A stretch of 64,000 bases of DNA from an uncultured Rikenellaceae bacterium (GCA_946486375.1 CAMLTW010000001.1:124001-188000); one strand, 5' to 3'; positions 33,686 through 42,658 are shown, counted from the stretch's first letter. Program-made: numbers and translations. Notes: generated by a model from the letters alone, not told the origin.

Positions 33686-35254
33686 TCAGGCGGAAATCCC
33701 GGTATCGTACTTTTCCCAGTTCTTCAAAACTTCCCGGGCTTTTCGGAAGGTTTCGTCCGCTTCTTCGTTGATGATCCGGTAGTATTCGCTCATGCCCCAC
33801 AGTTTTTGGGCGATGAGGGCTTTGAGTTGCAGCCGGATGATGTTTTCCGATTTCCGCCAGTCCGCTTCGTCGTATGCGACGCCTTTTTTAGCAGCCAGTT
33901 CGATCAGTCCCCGCGTCATGGCGTCGTCCACCGTGAATCCCCGGTTAAAGGCGGCGAAGTCCGGAAAGGCGGCTTCCAGCCGTTTGCGGTTCTTGTCGAT
34001 ATAATCGATGGCATACTCATTCACGATGCCTTGCCGACCAAGTTTTCCCCAATAGTCGGAATAATAGGAAGTGTCCCGTTTGACCGGGATGTCGGGCGTA
34101 ATGCCTCCTCCGCCGTATACCGTGCGCCGGCTTTTCAAAGTTTTGTATTTCAGGGAATCCGGCAGAGCGGCCACCGAGTCCGACGTGAAACGGCTGGTAA
34201 AGTCCGCATAGTAACGGTCGCTGTTCCCCTTTTCGTAGGGGCGCTGGATGACGCGTCCCGAAGGGGTGTGGTAGCGGGCGACGGTGATCCGTACGGCGGA
34301 ACCGTCGATCAGGGGAAACTGCCGTTGTACCAAACCCTTGCCGAAAGTGCGGCGTCCGATCACCAATCCCCGGTCCCAGTCTTGTACGGCACCGGCTACG
34401 ATTTCGCTGGCCGAGGCGGAAAATTCGTCTACCAGCACGATCAGTTTCCCTTTGGGGAAAGTGGGCTGGTTCTGTGCCCTGAGCTGTTCGGAGGGCATCA
34501 CTCTCCCTTCGGTCGATACCACGATCGCCCCTTTGTCCAGGAAGTTGTTGCTGACCAGCACCGCCTGTTCGAGGTACCCTCCGCCGTTGCCGCGCAGGTC
34601 GAGAATCAGGGCGTCGAACGGCCAGAGCTTGCTCATGGCTTCCTGCAATTCTTTATTCGTGGTTGCGGCGAAACGGTTGATTTTGACGTAGGCCGTCCCG
34701 TCGTCCGTCTTGTAGGCCGCATCGACCGTGGTGATGGGAATCTTGTCGCGGACGATGCGGAAGTTCAGTTTCCCCGGTACGCCGTGCCGGACGACTTCCA
34801 CGTCGATCGCCGTTCCTTTCGGGCCGCGCAGGATTTTGGGTACCTGCAACTGCTTGATCCCGACGATGCTGCTGTCGTTCACCGCCACGATGCGGTCGTT
34901 AGGCAGCAGCCCGACCTTTTCGGAGGGGCCTCCCGGAATGGTGTTCACCACGATGACCGAGTCGTTCAGCACGTTGAATTCGATGCCGATCCCCTCGAAA
35001 TTGGCATTGAAACTTTCTTTCACTTCCTTCATCTCTTCCGCCGACACGTAGGCCGAATGCGGGTCGAGCTGCGAGAGCATTTCCCGGATGGTTTCCTCCA
35101 CCACTTCTCCCGTGTCGAGCGTATCCACATAGGTTCCGGTCAGGTAGCGGACGAACTGGTTCAGTTTTTCCATGTTCCGGAAATCTTCCCGGTTCTGGGC
35201 GGCGACGGCGAATCCGTACCAAAGTAAAGCTGTGAATATGACGATTCTTTTCAT
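33686..35254 (-). CDS. S41-family carboxy-terminal processing protease with PDZ domain
   Basis: This periplasmic serine protease trims or degrades proteins from the C-terminus. The 522 residues have a signal peptide (MKRIVIFTALLWYGFAVAAQ), an N-terminal helical bundle with LSQLDPHSAYVSAEEM, a PDZ domain (about 85-175; GIGIEFNVLND, IPGGPSEKVGLLPNDRIVAV) and the S41 core (AYVKINRFAATTNKE, LILDLRGNGGGYLEQAV). The catalytic Ser is in EFSASASEIVAGA and the catalytic Lys in RRTFGKGLVQ. A C-terminal extension of about 150 residues is normal for the Bacteroidetes branch. It lies 57 bp after nhaD on the same strand, so the two may be co-transcribed. Confidence 0.95.
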   Translation of the reverse strand: MKRIVIFTALLWYGFAVAAQNREDFRNMEKLNQFVRYLTGTYVDTLDTGEVVEETIREMLSQLDPHSAYVSAEEMKEVKESFNANFEGIGIEFNVLNDSVIVVNTIPGGPSEKVGLLPNDRIVAVNDSSIVGIKQLQVPKILRGPKGTAIDVEVVRHGVPGKLNFRIVRDKIPITTVDAAYKTDDGTAYVKINRFAATTNKELQEAMSKLWPFDALILDLRGNGGGYLEQAVLVSNNFLDKGAIVVSTEGRVMPSEQLRAQNQPTFPKGKLIVLVDEFSASASEIVAGAVQDWDRGLVIGRRTFGKGLVQRQFPLIDGSAVRITVARYHTPSGRVIQRPYEKGNSDRYYADFTSRFTSDSVAALPDSLKYKTLKSRRTVYGGGGITPDIPVKRDTSYYSDYWGKLGRQGIVNEYAIDYIDKNRKRLEAAFPDFAAFNRGFTVDDAMTRGLIELAAKKGVAYDEADWRKSENIIRLQLKALIAQKLWGMSEYYRIINEEADETFRKAREVLKNWEKYDTGISA

Positions 35255-35311
35255 GGTCGTGTTTTCCTTGTTTTTAACAAAATGCCTGCCGGTTACGGAA
35301 AAAGAGCCGGA

Positions 35312-36733
35312 TTACAGCAGCAGATCCTGGAGAATGTACACGATGATGCCGGCCGCATAGCCTGCCAATGCCATCAGAGTAATGTTTTTGGCGTACCAGA
35401 GGAAGTTGATTTTTTCCAGTCCCATGACGACCACGCCGGCGGCGGAGCCGATGATGAGCAGGCTTCCCCCCACGCCCGCGCAGTAAGCCAGCAGTTGCCA
35501 GAAAGCGCCGTCCTGCATGAACGCCTGAGCATAGGCCGGATCGCTCGCCGCTGCGACGGTGGCCGGATCGGCGATGGGATACATGCCGATGGCTCCCGCT
35601 ACCAGCGGCACGTTGTCCACGATAGAGGAAACCACGCCGATCACCGTGTTGATCACATAAACGTTATGCACTTTCTCATCGAGGAACCGGGCGAAGGTGG
35701 AAAGGATGCCCGCGCTCTGGAGGGCGGCCACCGCCAGCAGGATACCCAGGAAGAAAAGGATCGTGGGCATGTCGATGTGTTTCATGACCTTGGAGACGCG
35801 GCATTTGATCGATTCCTCGATGTCTCCGATGTTCTGGTACATGATTTCGGTGTAGATCCACATGATGCCGAGCGCCAGCAGAATTCCCATGAACGGCGGC
35901 AGGTGGGTAAAGGTTTTGAATACCGGGATAAAGATCAGACAGGCCACCCCGATGATAAGGATCGAAAGCCGTTCGGCCTTGCTCATCACCTGGGTGATGG
36001 GGGGCTTTTCGTCCTTGTATCCCGGAGCGCGGACGATTCCGTGCAGCAGCCGTTGCCCGAGCAGGACGGGAATCACTACCGAGGCCAGACAGGGGAGGAT
36101 GAGCCTGACGATGGTCGGAGTGGCGGTGATGTTCCCGCCGATCCAGAGCATGATGGTGGTCACGTCTCCGATGGGCGACCAGGCTCCGCCGCTGTTGGCG
36201 GCGATGACGATCAGGCTGCCGAACAGCCATCGTTCCTTGTAGTTGGCGATGATTTTCCGCAGCAGCATGATCATCACGATGGATGTGGTGAGGTTGTCGA
36301 GCACCGCCGACATGAAAAAGGTAATGAAGGATATGAGCCACAACAGCTTGTGCTTGTTGCGGGAGTGAATGCGGCTCGTGATGAAGTCGAATCCGCCGTG
36401 GGCGTCGATCAGCTCCACGATGGTCATGGCACCCATCAGGAACAGCAGAATTTCGGCGATGTCGCCCAAGTGTGCGATAATCTGGTGATCCACCACGAAT
36501 CGGACGTATTGTTCATGCAGCGGCAGCGAGGAAAGATAGGATGAAGTTCCGATGAAATTCTGGAATTCCGTCTGGCTGACCGCCGGAATGAGCTGCGGGG
36601 CGGCAAAAATGTAAATTACCCACAGGAGGCCGCCCGTAAGCAGAGCGATCCCCGATTTGTTGATTTTGAGCGGATGTTCGAGCGCGATTCCCACATAGCC
36701 CAAAACGAAGACGATAATCATCAGTGCCGTCAT
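35312..36733 (-). CDS. nhaD: NhaD-type sodium:proton antiporter
   Basis: The 473-residue inner-membrane protein exports Na+ in exchange for protons. It has about 12 hydrophobic segments (MTALMIIVFVLGYVGIAL, ILLFLMGAMTIVELIDAHGG, HKLLWLISFITFFMSAVLDN, ILFFLGILLAVAALQ). The ion-transporter superfamily hallmarks VLDNLTTSIVM and IVDNVPLVAGAIGMYP are both present, and SGGAWSPIGDVTTIMLW is characteristic of NhaD. A -7-like TATCTTTG lies at 36774-36767 on the minus strand, about 35 bases before the start. Its neighbour downstream is the S41 protease. Confidence 0.93.
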   Translation of the reverse strand: MTALMIIVFVLGYVGIALEHPLKINKSGIALLTGGLLWVIYIFAAPQLIPAVSQTEFQNFIGTSSYLSSLPLHEQYVRFVVDHQIIAHLGDIAEILLFLMGAMTIVELIDAHGGFDFITSRIHSRNKHKLLWLISFITFFMSAVLDNLTTSIVMIMLLRKIIANYKERWLFGSLIVIAANSGGAWSPIGDVTTIMLWIGGNITATPTIVRLILPCLASVVIPVLLGQRLLHGIVRAPGYKDEKPPITQVMSKAERLSILIIGVACLIFIPVFKTFTHLPPFMGILLALGIMWIYTEIMYQNIGDIEESIKCRVSKVMKHIDMPTILFFLGILLAVAALQSAGILSTFARFLDEKVHNVYVINTVIGVVSSIVDNVPLVAGAIGMYPIADPATVAAASDPAYAQAFMQDGAFWQLLAYCAGVGGSLLIIGSAAGVVVMGLEKINFLWYAKNITLMALAGYAAGIIVYILQDLLL

Positions 36734-36884
36734 ATAACGAATCTTTATTTTAGGTTAAGAAAGAAGCAAAGATATTAAAATTCGGGGAACGGTCATGCTT
36801 CGACCGAAAAAGCCGCCCCGATCCGGGACGACTGGCGAAGCAGAACGGGCAGGATCCGGATCGGCAGGAAGAACGCGTTTCCCT

Positions 36885-37075
36885 TGCGTCATGCTGAACC
36901 GAGCAGGCGGAAACCTGCGAACTCACTGACCGCAGCCCGCAGTCATTCTGCAGGAATGGTGCGGATTGAACGGAGGGAAGTAGCATTAGCAACGTTAGTT
37001 GCGACGCGAGGATCTTCTTGCCAACCGGATGAGCTTCCCACGTCGAATCCTTCGGATTCTCCTCGGAATGACGCA
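36885..37075. repeat. Repeat unit 1: 191-bp element with TGCGTCAT ... ATGACGCA ends
   Basis: The element begins TGCGTCATGCTGAACCGAGC and ends CTCCTCGGAATGACGCA, so its ends are inverted copies (TGCGTCAT/ATGACGCA). Inside are CTCACTGACCGCAGCCCGC and GGAATGGTGCGGA, which recur in the cluster at 59004-59490. No coding content is visible. It looks like a REP/MITE-type intergenic element. Confidence 0.75.
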
Positions 37076-37165
37076 GGGGCGTATGGTTAGAAATGGCAGG
37101 GGACAATTGGACTGACGCAAAAGCGGTATGATATCCCATAATGGCTAAAAGTTCCTGGTTCCGTC

Positions 37166-37257
37166 GCGTCATGCTGAGCGGAGCCGCAGGCGGAGCGTGA
37201 GCATCTCTGTGCAAATCAGATAAGATTGCCGCATCGCTACGCTCCTTGCAATGACGC
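37166..37257. repeat. Repeat unit 2: 92-bp element with GCGTCAT ... ATGACGC ends
   Basis: It starts GCGTCATGCTGAGCGGAGCC and ends GCTCCTTGCAATGACGC. The middle, with GCAAATCAGATAAGATTGCC and GCATCGCTACGCTCC, is of the 'TCATTGCGAGGAGC' type found repeated between genes in many bacterial genomes. Confidence 0.72.
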
Positions 37258-37301
37258 GGGGGCGTAACGGATTCGGATCGGATGGAAGTTCTCGTTTCCC
37301 T

Positions 37302-37410
37302 TGCGTCATGCTGAACCGAGCAGGCAGAAGCCTGCGCACTCACCGACCACGGGCTCCAGTCTGTGAGGCTCAGTATACCTTCGGTGTTCCTCGGTTCCGC
37401 TCCGAAGAGG
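37302..37410. repeat. Repeat unit 3: degraded copy lacking a clear right end
   Basis: TGCGTCATGCTGAACCGAGC (37302 on) repeats the left end of unit 1, including the flank CGTTTCCCT before it. The following CTCACCGACC and GGCTCCAGTC resemble the inner part of unit 1. No ATGACGC right end is found; the right boundary is approximate. Confidence 0.6.
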
Positions 37411-37439
37411 GAAACATGTTGTGGTTCAAAGATTATGCG

Positions 37440-38228
37440 TCAGCCCCAAACATCTTGAATATCAATATAACCAACTTCATCATTGCCTATGCGTTGTCTG
37501 CGAATATTCGTTATGCTCCGACCTTCTAAATAGCCCGAAGCATTGGGCTTAATTTGGAGATATTCTTTTATTCTTTGCCGCGATAATGATACCGGGCAAT
37601 TGAAGAAATCAACAGCTTTCCATTCAGAATTTTTCTTTCCCAATAGGAAAATCCGCCTTCCTCTTGCTGCCGTAACTTCATGTACTTCGAAAAGTGCATC
37701 GTACTCTGCTTTCACGCTTGTGCCGCTCGCTCCCCATTTTCCGTTTTCCTTATACAAAAAACTTCCGGAACCGAGCATGAAAATATCCTCATACGGCCCT
37801 TTGACTTCCCAGCCGTGATACAGGATTCCGAAATAAACGCCTTTTTCAGTTGTGAAACGGTAGTACTCATACTCGTCTTGAAGAACGGTTTTTGTAATTC
37901 CCCATCCCAGAAATTCGTACCCGAGAAGAGGTTCTTGGAAAATTTTCTTCCCGATTCCGTCAATCGCCCATTTTTTGGTTCCGATTGTCGCAATATATAA
38001 ATCTTCATACCTTTCGTCATGTGAAATGTTATCATACATAAACATTTCGTTGGGCACTTTCTTATCTCCGTAGGGAAAATAAGGATAAACGGGGAACGCC
38101 AATTTTTCCTGACCGCGAATTTTCTTAACCAGAACACATTGATTTTCGCTTATCGGGCGCTGCTCGATGCGGCCGCATGCAGCCACCGCCAAGACAAGAG
38201 CCGGGAGAATGAGTGTTGAGAGTTTCAT
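37440..38228 (-). CDS. Hypothetical lipoprotein with WG-like repeat
   Basis: The start at 38228 (MKLSTLILPALVLAVAACGR) yields a lipoprotein signal with lipobox VAAC; an ATG nine codons upstream would place a polar tail before it. The 262 residues contain FLYKENGKWG and TKKWAIDGIGKKI, like WG-repeat (KWG) proteins, and GPYEDIFMLGSGS. It resembles the next upstream gene (38283-39203), with which it shares the GPY...SFL[YF]K..GKWG block, so the two are paralogues in tandem, separated by 54 bp. The sequence is clearly richer in A+T than its neighbours. No enzyme or partner is recognisable; a surface or periplasmic role is inferred from the lipobox only. Confidence 0.72.
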   Translation of the reverse strand: MKLSTLILPALVLAVAACGRIEQRPISENQCVLVKKIRGQEKLAFPVYPYFPYGDKKVPNEMFMYDNISHDERYEDLYIATIGTKKWAIDGIGKKIFQEPLLGYEFLGWGITKTVLQDEYEYYRFTTEKGVYFGILYHGWEVKGPYEDIFMLGSGSFLYKENGKWGASGTSVKAEYDALFEVHEVTAARGRRIFLLGKKNSEWKAVDFFNCPVSLSRQRIKEYLQIKPNASGYLEGRSITNIRRQRIGNDEVGYIDIQDVWG

Positions 38229-38282
38229 ATTTCTGCATTTATCGTTGTTGTTCAAGGCATACCCATTGGATCGCGGAATCCG

Positions 38283-39203
38283 CTAAAGTTCTTTTCCTTT
38301 AGCCGTAACCTGCAAACCGACGCCGAAAATGGCGTAGTTAGGCGAGGATAACAGATCTATGTTCAACAGCCCGATGGTAGCGTTGCCTGTGAAGGAACAT
38401 TTGGTGCCGAGCGGCGCGTATTTTTTGTCGGGATCCAGTTCCCTTGTGGTAAGTGCCAGAAAAGAGCGGACATAATCGTCCGTAACATCCGTATGGCCTG
38501 CGGTTCTCATGCAATCCAACATGGCGGTATGGGTCGTGCCGTTGAAGTCGTACATGATGCGCCTCGGATCGCCCAGATAATCCAGTACCGACCATTCGCC
38601 ATTGCGCTGCACCAGGTAAAACGAACAGAAAATATTCAGGCGAACCTCGATAACATTGTCATACACGGCCTCCGTTCGTTTTACATAATCTATGTGGGCT
38701 TCGTCCATAAGACTATTCTCTTTCAGATAGGCCGTCTTAATTCCCCATTTTCCGCCGGATTTGAACAAGAAACTGTTTCCATTCCGCCTGTACTCCGTAT
38801 AAGGGCCGTTCTCCTTTCCATACCGCTCGAGAGGTACGACCCCGGCATCCGTGACTGCATAGAGACAATCGTTTGCATCCCTGCGGATCTCGGTAAAACA
38901 ACGTCCTTCGCCGAGAGCGAACTCTTTAAACAACGGTTTGAACAAAAACTTCGTTCCGTCACTGTAAGTACAGCAATCGTAACCAAGCAGCGAATCCTGA
39001 CTGATCCTGCTCAATTCGAACCCCACCAAATACTTTTTATCCAACACGTTGTTATCGTAAATAGCCCACTTGCCGGTAAGCCGGTTCTGATGGTATTCGA
39101 TTTCCGTGAAAGGAACCGGATCCTTTCTTACACAGGAAACGATGGCCAGACAAAAAGGCAGTGCCCACAAAAAAGGAAGTCCGTTTTTCATTGTGCATTT
39201 CAT
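38283..39203 (-). CDS. Hypothetical lipoprotein, paralogue of 37440-38228
   Basis: The 306-residue product starts MKCTMKNGLPFLWALPFCLA with lipobox IVSC; the ATG four codons later is an alternative start. It carries LTGKWAIYDN, GPYTEYRRNGNSFLFKSGGK and KWGIKTAYL, matching the WG-like block of its paralogue, and NGEWSVLDYLGDPRRIMYD further on. The last 60 residues (SFTGNATIGLLNIDLLSSPN) have no counterpart in the paralogue. Lower GC than the flanks and a repeat cluster downstream suggest horizontal acquisition. Function unknown. Confidence 0.72.
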   Translation of the reverse strand: MKCTMKNGLPFLWALPFCLAIVSCVRKDPVPFTEIEYHQNRLTGKWAIYDNNVLDKKYLVGFELSRISQDSLLGYDCCTYSDGTKFLFKPLFKEFALGEGRCFTEIRRDANDCLYAVTDAGVVPLERYGKENGPYTEYRRNGNSFLFKSGGKWGIKTAYLKENSLMDEAHIDYVKRTEAVYDNVIEVRLNIFCSFYLVQRNGEWSVLDYLGDPRRIMYDFNGTTHTAMLDCMRTAGHTDVTDDYVRSFLALTTRELDPDKKYAPLGTKCSFTGNATIGLLNIDLLSSPNYAIFGVGLQVTAKGKEL

Positions 39204-39522
39204 AATTATTATAAATTAAGCTGGTATATTAACGTATACGATTGGGATCAATAAGGCTATAAATATAAGAAACGTATCCGAAAAGGGCAACCTGCATCTT
39301 CTTTTTACTGAATCAAAAAGACACAAACGTGCCTTTTCCCTTTTTGGAAGTTGTCGATGCGTATTTTCTTTCGAATACCATTTCTGATTTTTAGAGTTTT
39401 CTCCTTACTACTTGTTGTCTTTGGAAAATAACCTATTAATCGGAGTGTTATGTGTCGTGACAAAAATTGAGTCATCTTACTGCGGTAATAAGGTAGTGGA
39501 ATTGTCGTAAGGTGATTTTAGG

Positions 39523-39551
39523 AAACCTGCTACGCGGGGTTCGTTTTTTTT
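39523..39551 (+). terminator. Orphan plus-strand terminator-like hairpin
   Basis: AACC-T-GC-TAC-GC-GG-GGTT forms an imperfect stem followed by CG and eight T. No plus-strand gene lies upstream, because the flanking genes are all read on the minus strand. Confidence 0.5.
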
Positions 39552-39826
39552 CAGCACTTTGTATGTTTACGCGATAAGGCAGTGACTACAATCGAGACAA
39601 TCAGGAAGGAACATGGTGGCCGCCCACGTCCCAAAGTTTCTTTTCCTCACTTTCATTTCACAGTCCGAGCTTTTCGGCCGGTCGTTACCTGACGGAATTT
39701 TCGAACGGACACAACGATATTATTCTCACTCACAGAGCAGCGCTGCACGCCCGCGCTTTTTTCAAGAGACATGATTCACTGGGGCGTTCTTCTTTCCATA
39801 TTGCTCCGCAACGCTAAAAATGCTCC

Positions 39827-39862
39827 AAAAAACCGGAGGGGCGATAGCTCCTCCGGTTTTTC
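39827..39862 (-). terminator. Rho-independent terminator of the epimerase-like gene
   Basis: AAAACCGGAGG and CCTCCGGTTTT pair perfectly (11 bp) around a 10-base loop; on the minus strand two further T follow the four in the stem. It lies about 47 bp past the stop. Confidence 0.85.
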
Positions 39863-39908
39863 CGTTCTCGCGACGGTTCCGAGCTATGGAAGGCTCAAAA
39901 CAGCCGCT

Positions 39909-40907
39909 TTATTTGACGTAGATTTTGCTGACGGCGCTCCACGATTTTCCGGGAGCGACAGTCTGGAATCCCGTAACTTCGGCTGGAAGTTTGAGATTGG
40001 GAGCGTTGATGGCCCACGTCTGCGGTTCCGGGCAGGCCCAGTCGACCGTTCCTCCGTTGTTCCAGAAAGTCCAATGCTTGAACTCGTCGTCCACTTCATA
40101 GTAGACGCTGATCCCTTTGGCCGTGTCGGTAATGACGGCGCCGTTGTACGCCTTGCCGTCCACTTCGATCTTTTCGGCCGTCAGGGGCCATTCGATCCCT
40201 TTCCCGGTAGGCTTCAGCGTGCCGTTGCGCAGCGCCAGTTCTTCTTCGCCCAGCGGCAGCAATTTTCCGGTGGGAAGCGTACGGTCGTTGATTTCCCACT
40301 TTTCGCCCACCGACATCCGGATCCGGTAGTCGTCCGCTTTTCCGCCTTCCGCGAACGGAACCATGATCGGCGTGTGGTATCCTACGCCCAGCGGCATTTC
40401 GGAATCGCTGAGGTTGGTGAAGGCGACTTTGTGTTCCAGTCCTTCCGCCGACAGCTTGAAATGCATTCGGCATTCGAATTCATGCGGGAAGTTCACGAAA
40501 ATTTCGTCGTTGATCCGGTTGGAGAAGAAGGCCGCTTCCACTTCCACCGCATCCTGACCGATCTTCGTCCGGGTAACTACGAATTTCTGCGATTTGATGA
40601 TACCGTGGTGATAGTTGTTCTGGTTGGGAATGGTGATCGGAAACTGGTAAGTTTTCCCGTTGTGCGTGTATTTCCCGTCCTCGATGCGGTTGGGCGGAAA
40701 GAGCAGCGGCAGTCCGAACAGCTGCGGGCGGGAGGCGAAAGTCTCCAGGTCTTCTTCCTGCGGCGTGCGCAGGATGTTCACTCCCTTTTCCCGGTTGACC
40801 AGTTTGACCACGTTCGCACCCATGGACGGGATCATCAGGGCTTCGTAACCGCCCGCTTCCATTTCCACGGCTTCGAAACCCAGCCATGTCGTCTTTTTGA
40901 TTTTCAT
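39909..40907 (-). CDS. Aldose 1-epimerase (galactose mutarotase-like) family protein
   Basis: The family interconverts alpha and beta anomers of hexoses. The 332 residues start MKIKKTTWLGFEAVEMEAGG with no signal peptide, so it is cytoplasmic. The super-sandwich fold is indicated by MIPSMGANVVKLVN, LFGLPLLFPPNRIEDGKYTH, NNYHHGIIKSQKF (catalytic His candidate) and GVGYHTPIMVPF. A Glu in CPEPQTWAINAPN matches the second catalytic region. The branch is that of the divergent Bacteroidetes 'aldose epimerase' proteins, so the sugar is uncertain. A -7-like TACATTTG lies at 40949-40942 on the minus strand. Confidence 0.88.
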   Translation of the reverse strand: MKIKKTTWLGFEAVEMEAGGYEALMIPSMGANVVKLVNREKGVNILRTPQEEDLETFASRPQLFGLPLLFPPNRIEDGKYTHNGKTYQFPITIPNQNNYHHGIIKSQKFVVTRTKIGQDAVEVEAAFFSNRINDEIFVNFPHEFECRMHFKLSAEGLEHKVAFTNLSDSEMPLGVGYHTPIMVPFAEGGKADDYRIRMSVGEKWEINDRTLPTGKLLPLGEEELALRNGTLKPTGKGIEWPLTAEKIEVDGKAYNGAVITDTAKGISVYYEVDDEFKHWTFWNNGGTVDWACPEPQTWAINAPNLKLPAEVTGFQTVAPGKSWSAVSKIYVK

Positions 40908-41087
40908 CGGCTATAATTGTTTAGGTGTTTTGCATTCCGTTCAAATGTAAGATTTTTTTCGGAAAACAGGCAGTCGGAAGGGAATTATTTCCGAATCCGG
41001 CAGGCGGCAGCCGGCGGAAAGTTTACCGGAAGGATGGTTCCGCCCTGGAGCGGAATCGGGAATGGTACATATGAAAGGAAGTCGGAA

Positions 41088-42554
41088 TCACCTGCCGACG
41101 ATCCTTGGCAGTTCCCGTTTCCGGGCCGCTTCGACCCATTCGGCAGGCAGAAGGCGCCATGTCGTATCCGTTTCCGGTGCCATGCTGTCCCGGCGCTCCA
41201 GCCATTCCCGCAGCAGGAGCCGATAATCCGTTTCGAAAACCCCTTCGACGCGTTCCGGCAGGATTTCGGGCGGAATCTTACTTCCCCGCACGAGCGATCC
41301 CGCCCGCAGGCGGCTTTCCGGAACCGCTGCCCGGTAACGGCTTTTCGGATCGAATTCCCGTCCTCCCTTCAGGGAGTCGACCCGCACTCGATGTCCGTAG
41401 GGACGGTTCAGGCTTATCGTGTAGTAAAGGCCGTCCGCCGAATCCAGCCGGTAGTGTCCGGCGGGAAAACGGACGGTTCCGTCCGGACTGTAGGTGAGCC
41501 GCAGCAGATCGCTTTCCGCATGGAGCATCCGATGGTACAGTTGCCCCGTGGTGTATTCGAGGTAGTTCCGGATTTCTGCGCCCGTCAATTCCACGATCGC
41601 CAGCCGCTCGTCGTACCGGAACCTCCGCAGCAGTTCGGCGAAAGTGAAGGGGCCTGCCGGGATCGAGTCGTCGTACCGGGGCGGAGCGAAAAAAGAAATG
41701 TCCGCACCCGTGACTTCCCGTTGAAACCGATGGAACAGGGAGGCGTAAGCGGAAGGCCCGAACCGGCTTTCGGCGGCGGAAAGCGGAGCGGTGAACCGGG
41801 TCAGCAGCCGATGGCACCAGGCCCGGACGGCCTTTTCTGTCTCCGCGAAACGGTTCATGCAGGCCGTGTCCGGAGAAAAACGCGTGATGTCCACCGTCTT
41901 TACCGTAAACGACCCGGAAAGGGAGAAGTCGGCCACTCCGATCCGGTCTCCTCCGGCACCGGGATTCAATACGGTCAGAGTGTCTCCCCGGAAATTGAGA
42001 ATGCGAAAAGCGTCCCCTTCCGGCCCTGACGGAAAGGCGGTCACTGCCAGCTGAATGCCGGGAGTATGAAGCACGGCGTCCAGCGTCGTCCGGGGATCGG
42101 GAAACAGTCCGGTCAGTATGTCGGAAGGATGCTTTTCCCGGAAGGCGGCTACGGTTGCCCGGTTGATCGCCGGATCGTTTCCCAACTCCACGAAACCTAT
42201 GGAAAGCGACCCGAACCGGAGTACGGTCGCCGTGTCGTATTTCAGAAAATCCCGGATCCGTCCGGTCAGGTCTTCCGGATAGAGCCGGCAGGGGAGAGCG
42301 GGGTTTTCTCCGCAATTGATCAGGGCGAATTTTCCGGCTGGAGCATATGCCCGGTGCGCCCGGATGTACGAAGCGGCATACGGAAGCGAACCGCGCATCC
42401 ATCGGCCCGTCAGCGGGTCGCGCGGGAAAAGATGCTGTTGGTATCCGACCGTGAACACGATTCGTACCGGAACGGTATCGGGCGGCGTTTCGCCGCGGGC
42501 CGTCGTCCGTCCGAAAAGAGTCAGTCCTGCCAGGATGATCGCCGCTGCCTTCAT
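41088..42554 (-). CDS. 5'-nucleotidase/UshA-family exported protein with degenerate metallophosphatase domain
   Basis: The 488 residues begin with a signal peptide (MKAAAIILAGLTLFGRTTAR). The C-terminal half (about 250-430) is a typical 5'-nucleotidase C domain: TFAELLRRFRYDERLAIVEL, TGAEIRNYLEYT and SADGLYYTISLNRPYG. The N-terminal half has the position of a metallophosphoesterase domain but has lost its metal-binding motifs. The expected TND-HG reads TVGYQQH, the expected DxGD box reads INCGENP, and no GNHE motif is seen. It is therefore probably not a metallophosphatase. The gene stands alone, divergent from plsC. The C-domain call is secure; the function is unknown. Confidence 0.82.
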   Translation of the reverse strand: MKAAAIILAGLTLFGRTTARGETPPDTVPVRIVFTVGYQQHLFPRDPLTGRWMRGSLPYAASYIRAHRAYAPAGKFALINCGENPALPCRLYPEDLTGRIRDFLKYDTATVLRFGSLSIGFVELGNDPAINRATVAAFREKHPSDILTGLFPDPRTTLDAVLHTPGIQLAVTAFPSGPEGDAFRILNFRGDTLTVLNPGAGGDRIGVADFSLSGSFTVKTVDITRFSPDTACMNRFAETEKAVRAWCHRLLTRFTAPLSAAESRFGPSAYASLFHRFQREVTGADISFFAPPRYDDSIPAGPFTFAELLRRFRYDERLAIVELTGAEIRNYLEYTTGQLYHRMLHAESDLLRLTYSPDGTVRFPAGHYRLDSADGLYYTISLNRPYGHRVRVDSLKGGREFDPKSRYRAAVPESRLRAGSLVRGSKIPPEILPERVEGVFETDYRLLLREWLERRDSMAPETDTTWRLLPAEWVEAARKRELPRIVGR

Positions 42555-42658
42555 GATTCAAAGTTAAAAATTTTTTTGAACAAAGTTGAAAATTTGAACT
42601 CGACGGCAAGGAAATTTAAAAAATAAGTGCTAAATTTGCCCGTTAAAAGTGGATTCGT

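Larger units (their letters stand above)
39204..39908. other. AT-richer intergenic stretch without a recognised gene
   Basis: About 700 bp separate the hypothetical lipoprotein from the epimerase-like gene. There is no convincing coding frame; the long plus-strand frame from 39771 is the shadow of the epimerase gene. Two terminator-like hairpins lie inside (39523-39551 and 39827-39862). The composition differs from the GC-rich core and matches the lipoprotein pair, so it may be part of the same acquired segment. Confidence 0.5.

Noticed and set aside
36885-37257. CRISPR array or tandem repeat array
   Set aside because: Units differ in length (191 and 92 bp) and core, without regular spacers; they fit REP/MITE-type elements instead.
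36750-37343. A 197-codon open frame on the minus strand in the repeat cluster
   Set aside because: It consists of translated repeat sequence (for example SACSVQHDARETR occurs twice in it), not a protein.
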